The notes below the pieces were generated by a model that searched no databases, had not been told where the DNA came from, and worked only from the letters and a program-made list of their open reading frames with translations. Positions 27,401-36,372 of a stretch of DNA of 64,000 bases are shown here, piece by piece. Numbering within the stretch: the stretch's first letter is position 1; each line of letters starts with the position of its first letter. The position numbers and the translations under genes are program-made. The stretch is from Paenibacillus sp. FSL R10-2782. GTDB taxonomy: Bacteria; Bacillota; Bacilli; Paenibacillales; Paenibacillaceae. The DNA lies in NCBI RefSeq assembly GCF_038592985.1, contig NZ_CP151951.1:611001-675000 (forward strand). The letters run 5' to 3'.

Positions 27401-27590
27401 AAGCCGGAACGTGCAGGTGCATAAGCTGATCTGCCAAGGTACGCTGGAGGAACGGATCGACGAGCTGATCGAGAGCAAAAAGGCGCTTTCCGAGCAGGTT
27501 GTCGGCTCCGGTGAGCATTGGCTAACGGAAATGACTGACGATGAATTGCGTGGTCTGATTGCGCTGCAAAATGATATATGGATTGAGTGA
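24465..27590 (+). CDS. SNF2-family DNA translocase/helicase
   Basis: A 1041-residue protein. Residues 1-540 are a poorly conserved N-terminal part that includes the bacterial SNF2-associated region (ENEAAGEASWKGLSIFG). The C-terminal half is a full SNF2 ATPase: Walker A DDMGLGKT (Lys598), DEAQ (about 693-696), MTGTPVENRL, LRRLKSDPDIRKDLPEK, and motifs V/VI SLRAGGVGLNLTRAS and ATDRVFRIGQ. Such proteins remodel DNA-protein complexes or act in repair or RNA polymerase recycling. The next gene starts within about 20 bases, so they form an operon. The region is visibly GC-rich. Confidence 0.93.
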   Translation: MNQPLYGIWLGDVFFCFSGETSEPRIDAWSSVVRRLTLKGDLRPFRQAALRLAEVRIPNTARVEVAGRGGKRRSMLGRTLEGLALEPRETLALLTRMDEKGCAASGITLGEEMQYWQKAAYFALELMQRGEIAPSLTEARPSGPRRRGPEAAVGVWIPQLRQEEDVRRFHELASAMPAVCMAAPAALAGKEPETREDAAGIVLYSFLCAVIHAETTAVLAASDRELSRYRAEYRRGRSPLAELWWNSLLTGSRPIAIQGTPAEMEELVLQAASLEGSSMPVTEREDQEPIEGQLRLCLRLEPSLEENVKEWRITFWAESDAEPGLRLPALALWAHPERDLVRGTILYRQVQAQLLMRLGQAAEAAPILQEALSRPYPEGLTLEPELFFRFLTEAVPALQKNGTTVQMPSRWSREGRRRAGLRLKMRSAERGTPPEGVNTDTSTVGINRMISFDAEAVLGDTTLTMEELESIVAANLPYVRLGGEWIEVDPKEIRQVLRFIKRGEEGEMTLSEWMHLAAENEAAGEASWKGLSIFGAESAGLLASLVEGGMLRSVEPRPVPKTLHGALRPYQERGFQWLAAMRGLGFGVCLADDMGLGKTIQVITCLLDGGIGATDQRPALIVCPTSLLGNWQRELKRFSPDLSLYIHHGNQRLHGEAFQESVREYDVVLTTYHLAGRDGSDLSAVYWSSIVLDEAQYIKNARTKQAQSVMKLSAPHRIAMTGTPVENRLSELWSIFQFLNPGYLGTSSSFRQRYSMVGEERGGALRELYRLVSPFMLRRLKSDPDIRKDLPEKLELKSYCVLTPEQAGLYRGVVDQLMGTLDGQIGIARKGLVLSSLTKLKQICDHPGLIIPGRADTGKTENSGKMERLLELVETIRENGESALIFTQYVSMGELLVARLARIFGEEPYFLHGGLTKTRRDEIVHNFQQGEGPNIFVLSLRAGGVGLNLTRASHVIHYDRWWNPAVENQATDRVFRIGQSRNVQVHKLICQGTLEERIDELIESKKALSEQVVGSGEHWLTEMTDDELRGLIALQNDIWIE

Positions 27591-27610
27591 GCACAGAAAG
27601 GATGAAGACG

Positions 27611-28327
27611 ATGACAAGGCTGCGTGTGAAACTGCGGGTAACTAGCGGTCAATGGGAGGCGGAAGTAGAGGAGTATGGGACGGACAACGGTTCGGCGACT
27701 GCTCAGGCTGCCCGCTGGACTGGCACCGTGCCTGTACTGGACCCGGAACAGCAGACGGCATGGCTGGAGCAGCTAAAGGCGGAGCCTTGGGACATATACC
27801 GTTTTATACAGGGGGAAGCCTGCCTCTCGCTGGATGAGGTCGTACAGGTAGCAGCCGCTGCGGCTACATCCAATCTGGAGGACGGCGCTGGTGCAGCCGA
27901 CGAAGCGAAGAAGGCTCTCCAAGCGGGGCTGGAAAGCGAGCCGCTGCTTGGGCTGGAACTGATCGGAATGACGCGTGAAGCACTGCTGGAATTCGTATTC
28001 AGCGCTTGGGCAGGTGAACTGTCCCATGTGCAGGGGACATCTCCCGCCCTTGAGCCAACCTCGCGGTCAGAGGGCGCACGCAGCGGATCGTCGGCGATCA
28101 GCGAATGGATTGCTGAGTCTGCCGCCGAAGGAGCCTTGCACCGTCCCGGCGCGGGCTTTCATGCCATTGAGATTCGCCTGCCACAGAAGCTTGCTCGTAT
28201 GAATGTAGCGGATATTACGGTATTGCTGCCGGGTCTGCCCCGTGCGGAAGAGGCGCTGAAGCTCATACGTGAGCGTGTAGCTGAACGCGCCCGGGCCACA
28301 ATTCCGCAAAAACGTCATACTCCCTAA
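27611..28327 (+). CDS. Unknown protein cotranscribed with the SNF2 helicase
   Basis: A 238-residue acidic, Ala/Glu-rich protein that I cannot assign. The N-terminus (MTRLRVKLRVTSGQWEAEVEE) looks like a small beta domain; the middle is helical and the C-terminus positively charged. In related genomes SNF2 genes often sit beside SWIM zinc-finger genes, but no SWIM Cys/His pattern is visible here. ATG 27611 is favoured with AAAGG nine bases upstream; a GTG overlapping the helicase stop (27587) is possible. Confidence 0.65.
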   Translation: MTRLRVKLRVTSGQWEAEVEEYGTDNGSATAQAARWTGTVPVLDPEQQTAWLEQLKAEPWDIYRFIQGEACLSLDEVVQVAAAAATSNLEDGAGAADEAKKALQAGLESEPLLGLELIGMTREALLEFVFSAWAGELSHVQGTSPALEPTSRSEGARSGSSAISEWIAESAAEGALHRPGAGFHAIEIRLPQKLARMNVADITVLLPGLPRAEEALKLIRERVAERARATIPQKRHTP

Positions 28328-28477
28328 CAATTCGGGTCTATTCTTTCTTTTTCGGGCCTATTCAGCTTCATCGAACTGGATCACGGCTTCGAAGAGTATC
28401 GGAAGTTCAGTTACAATAGGGGAACGGAAAACCATAGTAAGCCATGCATCAAATGTAATATTGGAGGAGATACCCGC

Positions 28478-29356
28478 ATGAAACAACATATGCAACAGAA
28501 ACGGACCCCTCAGCGCTGGAGCAAAGCGCTGATCCCGGGACTGATCCTGCCGGGGCTGCTGTTGGCAGCGTGCCAGCAGGGAGGTTCGGGCGGACAGGAA
28601 AGCGAGCCGCTGAAATCATCCCCGACGACGCAGGAGAGCGTGCAGCCTGCTACCCAGTCGAATGCGAGCAATCGTAGCACTGAAACTGGACAGGCTGATC
28701 CCGTGATGGCGCTGCGAAGCGAGAGTGCGCTGCAAGCCACAGTGGAGGAAGATGGGGGTACGGCCATCGTCACTAACGCGACGTCTGATACCGTCGTGGT
28801 GAACAAAAAGCGCAGCTTGCCTGTAGGCTATGCCCCGGATGATCTGGTGGAGCCGAAGGTGCCTTTTTCCTTCGAAGGTCCACATGAGAAGCGACATATG
28901 CGGAAGGAAGCGGCAGAGGCACTGGAGAAGCTGTTCGACGGTGCGAAGAAGGACGGCATGGAGCTGCGTGCTGTATCGGGATACCGTTCCTATAAGCGAC
29001 AGGTTTCCATTTTCAACAACAATGTGAAGACAAAAGGGCAGGAATATGCCTCTAAAGTTAGCGCGGTACCGGGTACAAGCGAGCACCAGACAGGATTGGC
29101 CATTGATGTGTCCAGTCCAAGCGTAGGCAATGTGCTGGAGCAATCCTTCGGAGCCTCCAGGGAAGGCGAGTGGTTGGAGAAGCATGCACCGGAATACGGA
29201 TTTATTATTCGTTATATGAAGGACAAGGAAGATGTGACCGGCTATGTATACGAGCCTTGGCATATTCGTTATGTGGGAATTGACATCGCAGAGGATGTAG
29301 CCAAGCAGGGAATGACGCTGGAGGAATATTTTGACGAGAAAAATATCAAGCTGTAG
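28478..29356 (+). CDS. VanY-type D-alanyl-D-alanine carboxypeptidase lipoprotein
   Basis: A 292-residue exported protein. The signal peptide with lipobox LLLAAC predicts a lipid anchor. A Ser/Thr/Gln-rich linker to about residue 115 precedes a VanY (peptidase M15B) domain with the zinc ligands in SEHQTGLAIDVS (His, Asp) and EPWHIRYVG (His), and the VSGYRSY motif. It should trim D-Ala from peptidoglycan stem peptides in the cell wall. GGAGG lies upstream of ATG. Confidence 0.93.
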   Translation: MKQHMQQKRTPQRWSKALIPGLILPGLLLAACQQGGSGGQESEPLKSSPTTQESVQPATQSNASNRSTETGQADPVMALRSESALQATVEEDGGTAIVTNATSDTVVVNKKRSLPVGYAPDDLVEPKVPFSFEGPHEKRHMRKEAAEALEKLFDGAKKDGMELRAVSGYRSYKRQVSIFNNNVKTKGQEYASKVSAVPGTSEHQTGLAIDVSSPSVGNVLEQSFGASREGEWLEKHAPEYGFIIRYMKDKEDVTGYVYEPWHIRYVGIDIAEDVAKQGMTLEEYFDEKNIKL

Positions 29357-29609
29357 CAGCCGAGAACAAAGCCGTAATCCTGGGGATTGCGGCAGCAGCG
29401 GCTATTCCAAATAGTACAACAAACTTTTTGAAGTCCGCATCATTAATCATATTATATGATGTTAAAAACAGTAAAATAAGCTCTACAGAATCTTGATATC
29501 TTTGTCGTTACCTGCTCTCTTTGGCAGCCAAGCAAGAGAATGGCTAAATCCTATGCTATAATGTAAAGGATTAACAATAAAGAGCGGTCAAAAGAGGTTT
29601 TATTCATTT

Positions 29610-32600
29610 ATGACAAAATTGGTGAACGTCATGCAGGCAAAGCATATAACACTTTTTAAATATATAACCATCATGCTGTTTATTTTTGCTGCATTAGTCG
29701 GCATGAGATGGGCGTGGTCTGTCGTTTTTCCCGTATACGACCACCAGCCCCGTGCTGTTGGCGGCGTGCTTGACCTGCGCGGTATTGATCTGGAAAATTC
29801 CCCTGTGCTCTATTTGAATGGAGAATGGGAGTTTTATCCTGAAAATTTTGTTACGGGAGACGAGTTTCTGGAGAAGGAACCCGAAGCAAGCCATGTTACC
29901 GTACCAGGTGACTGGGGGAGCGCGCTTCAGCAGCATTCAAACAACTCGTACGGGTATGGAACGTATCGTCTTCGCATTTTGATTGATTCGCTTCAGACTC
30001 CTGTTTCATTCTGGTTTAAAAAAATTGAGGCGGCATCGGAAATTGAAATTAACGGAAAAAATTTTGCCATTATGGGCAAGCTAGCCGACGCTGCTAATGA
30101 ATATACACCCAAAAGCATCTCTTTTACCTCTACTTATGACACAGAAGGAGTGACCGAGATTGAACTGGTCATTCGTGCGGCCAATTTCGACAACCCCTAT
30201 AAGGGCGGCATTGTAACTCCGATTCGCTTTGGCACTGCGGCCACTATTGATTTTGTGCGCTGGTACTCGATTGGATTTCAGATGTTCATTTTTCTTATTC
30301 TGCTGCTTCATTGCCTGTATGCTTGCATTCTCTATCTATTCAGCTCAAAAGAGAGGACCTTGTTGATCGCAGCGCTGTTAACGATATCCGTTGGTATTAC
30401 GATTCTAGTAAGTCACGATAATATACTCTTGTTATGGCTGCCGATTAACTATACATGGGCAATCAAAATTAGACTGATCACTGTGCTGTGGCAAAATGTG
30501 TTTCTGCTTCTGCTATTCAAAAGCTTCAACGCAGCCCCGCTGCGAGAAAAATGGTTCCAAACCTACATTGCAGCGAATGTTGCTCTTACCGGCATTTTCC
30601 TGGTCTCACCAGCCAATATTGCTTATGCAATCGTCCATTTCAATGTATTTCAAACGATTAATTTCATATCAGTCGTCTGGTTTATATACATAGTAGGAAC
30701 GATGATTTTGCAAAAAAATAAAGATAATGACGTCATTTTCTTGCTGTTCTCCGCAACAAGCATCTTATCCAACTTACTGTGGAGTATTGCTGAGAGCGCA
30801 AGAGATGTTACGACCGTCTACTATCCCATCGACATTATTTTTGCTATTACCGGCTTTTCGGCCTATTGGTTTAAAAAGTATTTTCGAAATTCGATAGAAA
30901 ACATGGAATTGAACAAGCAGCTACAAAAAGCGGATAAAATTAAGGACCAGTTTTTGGCTAATACGTCCCATGAGCTCCGCACGCCGCTGCACGGTATTAT
31001 GAACATCGCTTATAACGTTGTCACCAAAGAGAAGACCAGGCTTGCGAAAAGCAGCCTTGAGGATATGCAGCTGCTCATTACGATCAGCAGACGGATGTCA
31101 CAGCTGCTTGGCGATCTTCTCGATGTCGTTCGGCTTCAGGAACGGCGCATTGTTTTGCAGCGGGAGCCCCTCAGCATTCAGTCCATCGCTCCTGGCGTTG
31201 TCGCAATGCTGCAATTTATGAAGGAAAGCAAGCCAATCGAACTGCATATGGAGATACCGGAATCGCTGCCTTTGGTATTGGCGGATGAGAAAAGGCTCGT
31301 TCAAATTTTGTATAACCTGCTGCATAATGCGCTTAAATATACCGAGGAGGGAAGCATCTCCGTCTCAGCCGAAATTCGGGACAGGCAGGCTGTTATTCAT
31401 ATTGCCGATACGGGGCCCGGCATGGATGAGGCGACCCAGTCGCGTATTTTTCTCCCTTATGAGCAAGGCTCTGATGGAATAAGCGGTGAGCAGGGCATCG
31501 GACTGGGCTTAAGCATTTGCAAGCAGCTTGTCGAGCTGCATAATGGCGACTTGACGGTTCGCTCCAAATTGGGAAAGGGCTCCGTTTTCAGCTTTAATCT
31601 GCCTTTAGCAGACGCAGCAGATTTTGAACCCAATCAGGTCCCTATTGCTCAGGCACAAACGAAGGGAATAATAGATGAGGTGCCTGCTGGCTTTCTTTTT
31701 CCGCACTCCATTGGGGAAATGGAAGCTGCCGCCGCACTGCCGCCGCTGTTAAAGGAGGACAAAGCCTATATAATTGCCGTTGATGATAATCCGGTCAACC
31801 TAAATGTTCTTGTCAGTATCCTTTCAACGGAGCCTTATAACATTACTACCGCTCGTTCCGGACGGGAGGCGATAGAATTGCTGGGGACCAGGCAGTGGGA
31901 TCTGCTCATAGCCGATGTTATGATGCCGCAAATGTCCGGCTATGAATTAACACAGAAGGTTAGAGAGCAGTTTTCCATGTCAGAGCTTCCTGTGCTGCTC
32001 CTTACCGCACGCAGCCAGCAAGCGGACATTTACACCGGATTTTCAGCAGGGGCAAGCGACTATGTGACGAAGCCCGTAGACGCTTTGGAGTTAAAATATC
32101 GGATCAGGGCATTGATAGCCCTAAAGCAATCCATTAAAGAGCGTCTACGTGTGGAGGCTGCCTATTTGCAAGCGCAAATCCAGCCCCACTTCCTATTCAA
32201 CACCCTTAATTCGTTAATGGCGTTAAGCGATATCGATACGGAAAGCATGCGCAAGCTGGGTGAGGCCTTCTCGTCCTTTTTACGAATTAGCTTTGATTAT
32301 CTCAATACGGGGGAGCTAGTAGAGCTGGCTCATGAACTCGCGCTCGTTGAAGCCTATCTATACATCGAAAAAACGCGGTTCGGGGATCGGCTGTCGATTA
32401 AATGGGAGGTGGAGACGGGCATGCGGCTGCTGCTTCCTCCGCTCTCAATTCAGCCGCTGGTAGAAAACGCCGTCAAACACGGTCTTCTCAGCCGAAACGC
32501 AGGCGGTACGATTCAGCTGTCCATTACTCGCCGGGAGGGCTTCACCCTTATTGAAGTTAAAGATAACGGCAAGGGAATGGAGCAGGAAAAGGTCAATCAA

Positions 32601-32747
32601 TTGCAAAATGCAACTCAGAGTGAAAAAGCAGGCATTGGCATCCCTAATACGAATCGGCGATTGCAGCAGCTGTACGGTCAAGGCTTGTCGATCGTGAGCC
32701 GTGTTAATGAAGGAACAACCGTGTCGTTTGTTATTCCGGATAGATAG
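29610..32747 (+). CDS. 7TMR-DISM hybrid sensor kinase with receiver and second LytS-like kinase module
   Basis: A 1045-residue signalling protein. The order is a helix near 20, an extracellular 7TMR-DISM-type beta domain (about 45-210, LYLNGEWEFYPENF) and seven helices (about 215-430). HisKA follows with His454 (TSHELRTPLHG), then a first ATPase domain (GIGLGLSICKQ). A receiver has Asp769 in LLIADVMMPQMSGYE. A second kinase module carries His860 in QAQIQPHFLFNTLNSLMAL and its own ATPase (SIQPLVENAVKHGL). Two kinase cores of different families flanking a receiver suggest internal phosphorelay. No regulator is adjacent. The ribosome-binding site AAGAGG is rather far (12 bases) from ATG. Confidence 0.9.
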   Translation: MTKLVNVMQAKHITLFKYITIMLFIFAALVGMRWAWSVVFPVYDHQPRAVGGVLDLRGIDLENSPVLYLNGEWEFYPENFVTGDEFLEKEPEASHVTVPGDWGSALQQHSNNSYGYGTYRLRILIDSLQTPVSFWFKKIEAASEIEINGKNFAIMGKLADAANEYTPKSISFTSTYDTEGVTEIELVIRAANFDNPYKGGIVTPIRFGTAATIDFVRWYSIGFQMFIFLILLLHCLYACILYLFSSKERTLLIAALLTISVGITILVSHDNILLLWLPINYTWAIKIRLITVLWQNVFLLLLFKSFNAAPLREKWFQTYIAANVALTGIFLVSPANIAYAIVHFNVFQTINFISVVWFIYIVGTMILQKNKDNDVIFLLFSATSILSNLLWSIAESARDVTTVYYPIDIIFAITGFSAYWFKKYFRNSIENMELNKQLQKADKIKDQFLANTSHELRTPLHGIMNIAYNVVTKEKTRLAKSSLEDMQLLITISRRMSQLLGDLLDVVRLQERRIVLQREPLSIQSIAPGVVAMLQFMKESKPIELHMEIPESLPLVLADEKRLVQILYNLLHNALKYTEEGSISVSAEIRDRQAVIHIADTGPGMDEATQSRIFLPYEQGSDGISGEQGIGLGLSICKQLVELHNGDLTVRSKLGKGSVFSFNLPLADAADFEPNQVPIAQAQTKGIIDEVPAGFLFPHSIGEMEAAAALPPLLKEDKAYIIAVDDNPVNLNVLVSILSTEPYNITTARSGREAIELLGTRQWDLLIADVMMPQMSGYELTQKVREQFSMSELPVLLLTARSQQADIYTGFSAGASDYVTKPVDALELKYRIRALIALKQSIKERLRVEAAYLQAQIQPHFLFNTLNSLMALSDIDTESMRKLGEAFSSFLRISFDYLNTGELVELAHELALVEAYLYIEKTRFGDRLSIKWEVETGMRLLLPPLSIQPLVENAVKHGLLSRNAGGTIQLSITRREGFTLIEVKDNGKGMEQEKVNQLQNATQSEKAGIGIPNTNRRLQQLYGQGLSIVSRVNEGTTVSFVIPDR

Positions 32748-32752
32748 TAACA

Positions 32753-32794
32753 AGGCTCACGTCCTGGGCAGGGATGATACCATGACGTGAGCCT
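32753..32794. repeat. Perfect 11-base inverted repeat after the hybrid kinase gene
   Basis: AGGCTCACGTC at 32753-32763 mirrors GACGTGAGCCT at 32784-32794. It starts six bases after the stop codon. There is no T run, so it may act as a transcript-end hairpin. Confidence 0.65.
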
Positions 32795-32914
32795 AGCTCA
32801 AATTGCCGCTTCTCTGATCGTGACGAGTCCGGGTAATAACTCTTCCGGATTATCTTCTAAAAATTGGACGGGTAGGTACATTTTTAATGTGAATTGGTAT
32901 AGAGAAGGTGTGAA

Positions 32915-32955
32915 AAAGATCTGTGAAACCGACATCGGAATGCAGGTCTTTTTTT
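32915..32955 (+). terminator. Orphan intrinsic terminator upstream of the Gfo/Idh/MocA gene
   Basis: AAAGATCTGT pairs with GCAGGTCTTT (two G-U), followed by seven T. No gene ends just before it, so it may end the long kinase transcript, a small RNA, or a leader of the next gene. Confidence 0.6.
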
Positions 32956-33077
32956 ATTTTATGGACCACTTTCGTTTCTGTGGGGACTATTCTGCAAAGC
33001 TACGGGTGATACTGCATAGCAAAAAGGAGTTTGATACAGGCGTTAAGCCAAATTGAAGAGAAAGGAATTCTGATCAC

Positions 33078-34154
33078 ATGAGTACCTCCATCTCCCCAAC
33101 CAAGCCCATTCGTATGGGTGTCATCGGCCTGGGCCTTATCGCTGAATATCACATTAGATCCCTGCAAACCATCTCGGGGGTTTCTCTTGTGGCCGTTAGT
33201 GATGTGAACCCCAATCGCCTTCAATTGCTGGGTAAGCAATTGCAACTGCCTGCTTCCAAGCAATATCCCCATTATGAAGCCTTAATCCGTGACCCGGAGG
33301 TGGATGCGATTCTGTCGCTGACACCCAACGATGTGCATTTTGACATCATTCGTATTGCTCTGGAAGAACACAAAGCTGTACTGGCGGAAAAACCGTTGAC
33401 ACTCACGTGGGGGGAAGCGGATCAGTTGAAAAAGCTGTATACAGCGAACCCGGTGCCTTTTCTGGTTCATTATAAGCATCGTTACGGCGCTGCTTTCCAA
33501 TATGCCAAGCAATTGCTGGATGAACACAGGCTGGGCAACATCTATAACATTCAATTTCGATATCTGATGGATGCATTCTCACCATATCGTCAACATCCGT
33601 ATACATGGCGGCATAATTTAGCGAAGGCAGGCTCCGGGGTCGTGGGCGATACAGCCTCGCATATTATTGACCTGGCCCGTTTTCTGGTGGGTGAATTTAA
33701 AAGCGTCGCGGCGCTGCTACATACGATTACACCCGAGCGGCCTGATCCGGTCACAGGTCTGCCTGTAAAAGTGGATGTGGAAGACTTCGCTGCTTTCCAT
33801 GGCATCGTAGGCGATAATACCGTCGGCACGTTCATTACCCACAAAAATGCCATTGGCAAACGTCACGATATCGAAGTTGATATCTATGGCGAGCTGGGTG
33901 CGCTGCACGCCAGTCTCAACAACCGGGAAAATGTTCGCATTGTGCTGCGAGATCTGGAGCACCCGGATGCGGAATACGAGAATTGGGCTGTCCCTGCTAT
34001 CTATGATCATACGGCCTATGGAGACTTTGTTAAGCTGGCAAGGGGAGAGTCCGTGGATCGTGCCCCATTGTTCGAGGACGGGTACAAAAACCAGTGGGTC
34101 CTCGAAAAAATACTGCAATCCTGGAAAGAGAATGGATGTTTAGTGGAAGTGTAG
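33078..34154 (+). CDS. Gfo/Idh/MocA-family oxidoreductase
   Basis: A 358-residue NAD(P)-dependent dehydrogenase. The N-terminal Rossmann motif is IRMGVIGLGLIAEYHIRSL, and the family motif AEKPLTLT (EKP) and a C-terminal alpha/beta domain with VGDTASHIIDLARFLVGE follow. Members act on sugars, inositols or their derivatives. The substrate is unknown, and it is not visibly linked to a transporter here. AAAGGA lies upstream of ATG. Confidence 0.92.
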   Translation: MSTSISPTKPIRMGVIGLGLIAEYHIRSLQTISGVSLVAVSDVNPNRLQLLGKQLQLPASKQYPHYEALIRDPEVDAILSLTPNDVHFDIIRIALEEHKAVLAEKPLTLTWGEADQLKKLYTANPVPFLVHYKHRYGAAFQYAKQLLDEHRLGNIYNIQFRYLMDAFSPYRQHPYTWRHNLAKAGSGVVGDTASHIIDLARFLVGEFKSVAALLHTITPERPDPVTGLPVKVDVEDFAAFHGIVGDNTVGTFITHKNAIGKRHDIEVDIYGELGALHASLNNRENVRIVLRDLEHPDAEYENWAVPAIYDHTAYGDFVKLARGESVDRAPLFEDGYKNQWVLEKILQSWKENGCLVEV

Positions 34155-34181
34155 AGAGAAAAAAGTCCTGGACTACCGCTA

Positions 34182-34218
34182 GTGGATTCAACTATCGTGT
34201 CTCGTGAGTTGAATCCAC
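34182..34218. terminator. Bidirectional hairpin between convergent genes
   Basis: Perfect 12-base arms GTGGATTCAACT/AGTTGAATCCAC around 13 bases. The T content after it is low (CTCTTTG), so termination is probably partial. Confidence 0.6.
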
Positions 34219-34232
34219 CTCTTTGTATCCAT

Positions 34233-34733
34233 TCAAATGAATCCTGCCTCGATCTGTTGAATAATGGTCAGCAGAAAGGCTTCAGCCAAGCTGTTTTTCA
34301 AAATAACCTGTTTGGCTTCCTCCAGCGTAAACCAACGTGCTTGGTCTACTTCCGCACTGAGAGCATCCAGCTTGTCATCGTTCACAATGGATACAAAGTT
34401 CAGCATCAGCGTATTGGTTCGTTCAAAATACTCGCTGCGCATATATGTATACTCATCCACTTGCAATCCTACTTCTTCCATGACCTCGCGCACCAATGTC
34501 TGCTCGGCGGATTCACCCTTGTTCACATAACCAGCCAGCAAAATAAAATCCTTGATATTGTACTGCTGTATAAGCAGCACTTTATTTCTCTGCCGATTGA
34601 TCACAGCGGTGCTGATCGCTGTACTGAATATCGGGAATCGAAAGACCTGGCATGTACTGCAATAGGGAATAGGGCCTTCGCCTTCACACTCCTTCACGAT
34701 TAGTTTTGTTCCACATTCATAGCAATACTTCAT
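34233..34733 (-). CDS. NUDIX hydrolase with N-terminal zinc ribbon
   Basis: A 166-residue protein. The N-terminus holds a zinc ribbon (CYEC...CSTC) like NudC-type NADH pyrophosphatases. The Nudix box GYVNKGESAEQTLVREVMEEVGL has all consensus Glu/Arg residues, so it should cleave an NDP-linked compound in a Mg2+-dependent way. It is shorter than NudC (about 257 residues), lacking the N-terminal domain. The start overlaps no other gene. Confidence 0.9.
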   Translation of the reverse strand: MKYCYECGTKLIVKECEGEGPIPYCSTCQVFRFPIFSTAISTAVINRQRNKVLLIQQYNIKDFILLAGYVNKGESAEQTLVREVMEEVGLQVDEYTYMRSEYFERTNTLMLNFVSIVNDDKLDALSAEVDQARWFTLEEAKQVILKNSLAEAFLLTIIQQIEAGFI

Positions 34734-34871
34734 CTAAGCGCCACCTTATATCACATTTTCAAATTGTAAATGCTGCTTGTTATTCCTTGTTCGTACTTCG
34801 TACGGAATACTCATCATCTTAATTCCACCATACCCATTCTGTCTATGAGCGTTTTCGTTCTTCGGCAGCTG

Positions 34872-36341
34872 TTATTTCTTTTTCTCCTGTATCTTTGCCC
34901 GTCTGGACCCGATCAGCCGCCAGCCTGTCAGTAGTGCCGCCACCAGACAAATGGACGCGGAAGTCATAAAGACCACGTGCATTCCTGACAGAAAAATTTC
35001 CGGGTGACCCGGAACCAACCCGGTGACTCGATAACCAGCCTCTTTGCTCATAATATAAAACAGGATCGACGTGGCCAAGGTAATCCCCACCACCATGCCG
35101 ACGTTGCGGACCAATGAATTGACACTCCCGGCTGAGCCGAGCTGCGTGCGTGGCACCTTGGACATGATTAGTGAATTGTTCGGCGACTGGAATAATCCAC
35201 TGCCGATACCCAGCATAGCGATCCAAAGACCCACAAACGGAACGGGGCTGCCTGCATGGAGACGAGCCAACCCAATCTGGGCGACTACCATGACTACCAG
35301 TCCGGCAAAGGTGAGCAGCTCAGACCCGATTTTATCTGAAAGCGCACCGCTGAGAGGGGCAACGATAACCATGGAGATGGGAAACAGCATCAGCAGGAAC
35401 CCTGCATAAAAAGGTGACAAGTTCAGCATATTCTGCGCATAGAAAGGCGAAATGATATTAAAGCAGAAATTAGCGGCGAATACGAGAAAAGCACATAGAA
35501 TACTGAGCGAGAACAACGGATTCTTGAATAAAGCGAGCTGTAACAACGGCTGTGGACGGCGAATTTCCACCCGAAGGAATACCGCAAAAGCAATCACGGC
35601 AATTACCAACAAAGCCATGATGCGGATGTCTCCATATCCGACCTGTTGTCCCAGTAGCAATCCGGCGAACAAGGTGAGGATAAAAACAGCAAACACCAGA
35701 CTGCCGGGAACGTCGATCTTGTCTGTCACCTTGATCAGATCCTTTGGCAGCAGCTTCCAACCGAGAAAAACGGCCACCAGACCAATCGGTACATTGACCC
35801 AGAAAATATATTGCCAGCCTAGTGAAGAGACGATAATACCACCCAAGCTGGGTCCCGCGATACTGCCGAGGGAAACGAAGGTTCCGACTAGGCCGAGTGC
35901 CTTGCCTCGTTCAGTGGAAGGAAAGATATCCGTGACGATTCCCTGGCTGTTGGCCATGGTCATAGATGCCCCGAGCGCCTGAATGATTCGGGAGATCAGC
36001 AGCATGGGCAGCGAAAGGCTGAGACCGCACAGCAGTGAGCCAAGGATGAACACGATCGTGCCGATCTTGAATATTTTAATTTTGCCGACCATATCTCCAA
36101 GCTTGCCAAAAAATAAAATGGCTGTACATATAGCCATCAAATAGGCTGTTGTGACCCATTCAATCTGTGCTACGGGTAAATTGAGCGTGCGGGACAAAAC
36201 GGGTAGAGCAATATTGACGATGCTTCCATCCAGCGTGGACATAAACGTAAACAGATTCAATACAATCAAAATCATCCAACGTTTCTTCTGGATTTCGCTA
36301 TTTTCCTGATACGTTGCGGCAGCTGTAGCAGTTGAACTCAT
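34872..36341 (-). CDS. DHA2-family MFS multidrug exporter (EmrB/QacA type)
   Basis: A 489-residue membrane protein with 14 predicted helices. Motifs include LDGSIVNIALPVLSRTL, the MFS loop FGKLGDMVGKIKIFKIG and motif C with GPSLGGIIV. It should export drugs with the proton motive force. ATG 36341 is chosen for the AGAGG eight bases upstream. It is divergent from a MarR-type regulator with two operator-like palindromes between, so efflux is likely induced by a drug that releases MarR. Confidence 0.93.
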   Translation of the reverse strand: MSSTATAAATYQENSEIQKKRWMILIVLNLFTFMSTLDGSIVNIALPVLSRTLNLPVAQIEWVTTAYLMAICTAILFFGKLGDMVGKIKIFKIGTIVFILGSLLCGLSLSLPMLLISRIIQALGASMTMANSQGIVTDIFPSTERGKALGLVGTFVSLGSIAGPSLGGIIVSSLGWQYIFWVNVPIGLVAVFLGWKLLPKDLIKVTDKIDVPGSLVFAVFILTLFAGLLLGQQVGYGDIRIMALLVIAVIAFAVFLRVEIRRPQPLLQLALFKNPLFSLSILCAFLVFAANFCFNIISPFYAQNMLNLSPFYAGFLLMLFPISMVIVAPLSGALSDKIGSELLTFAGLVVMVVAQIGLARLHAGSPVPFVGLWIAMLGIGSGLFQSPNNSLIMSKVPRTQLGSAGSVNSLVRNVGMVVGITLATSILFYIMSKEAGYRVTGLVPGHPEIFLSGMHVVFMTSASICLVAALLTGWRLIGSRRAKIQEKKK

Positions 36342-36372
36342 GATTAACACCTCTTTATCGTTGACCATTACT

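Larger units (their letters stand above)
32748..33077. other. Intergenic stretch with two hairpins
   Basis: It holds a T-less hairpin at 32753-32794 and a real terminator-like hairpin at 32915-32955. A plus-strand ORF here (32787-33056) has no ribosome-binding site or recognisable domain and runs through the terminator, so I do not call it a gene. Confidence 0.5.

Noticed and set aside
32787..33056. 89-codon ORF between the hybrid kinase and Gfo/Idh/MocA genes
   Set aside because: It starts in a hairpin, has no ribosome-binding site, crosses an intrinsic terminator and shows no domain.
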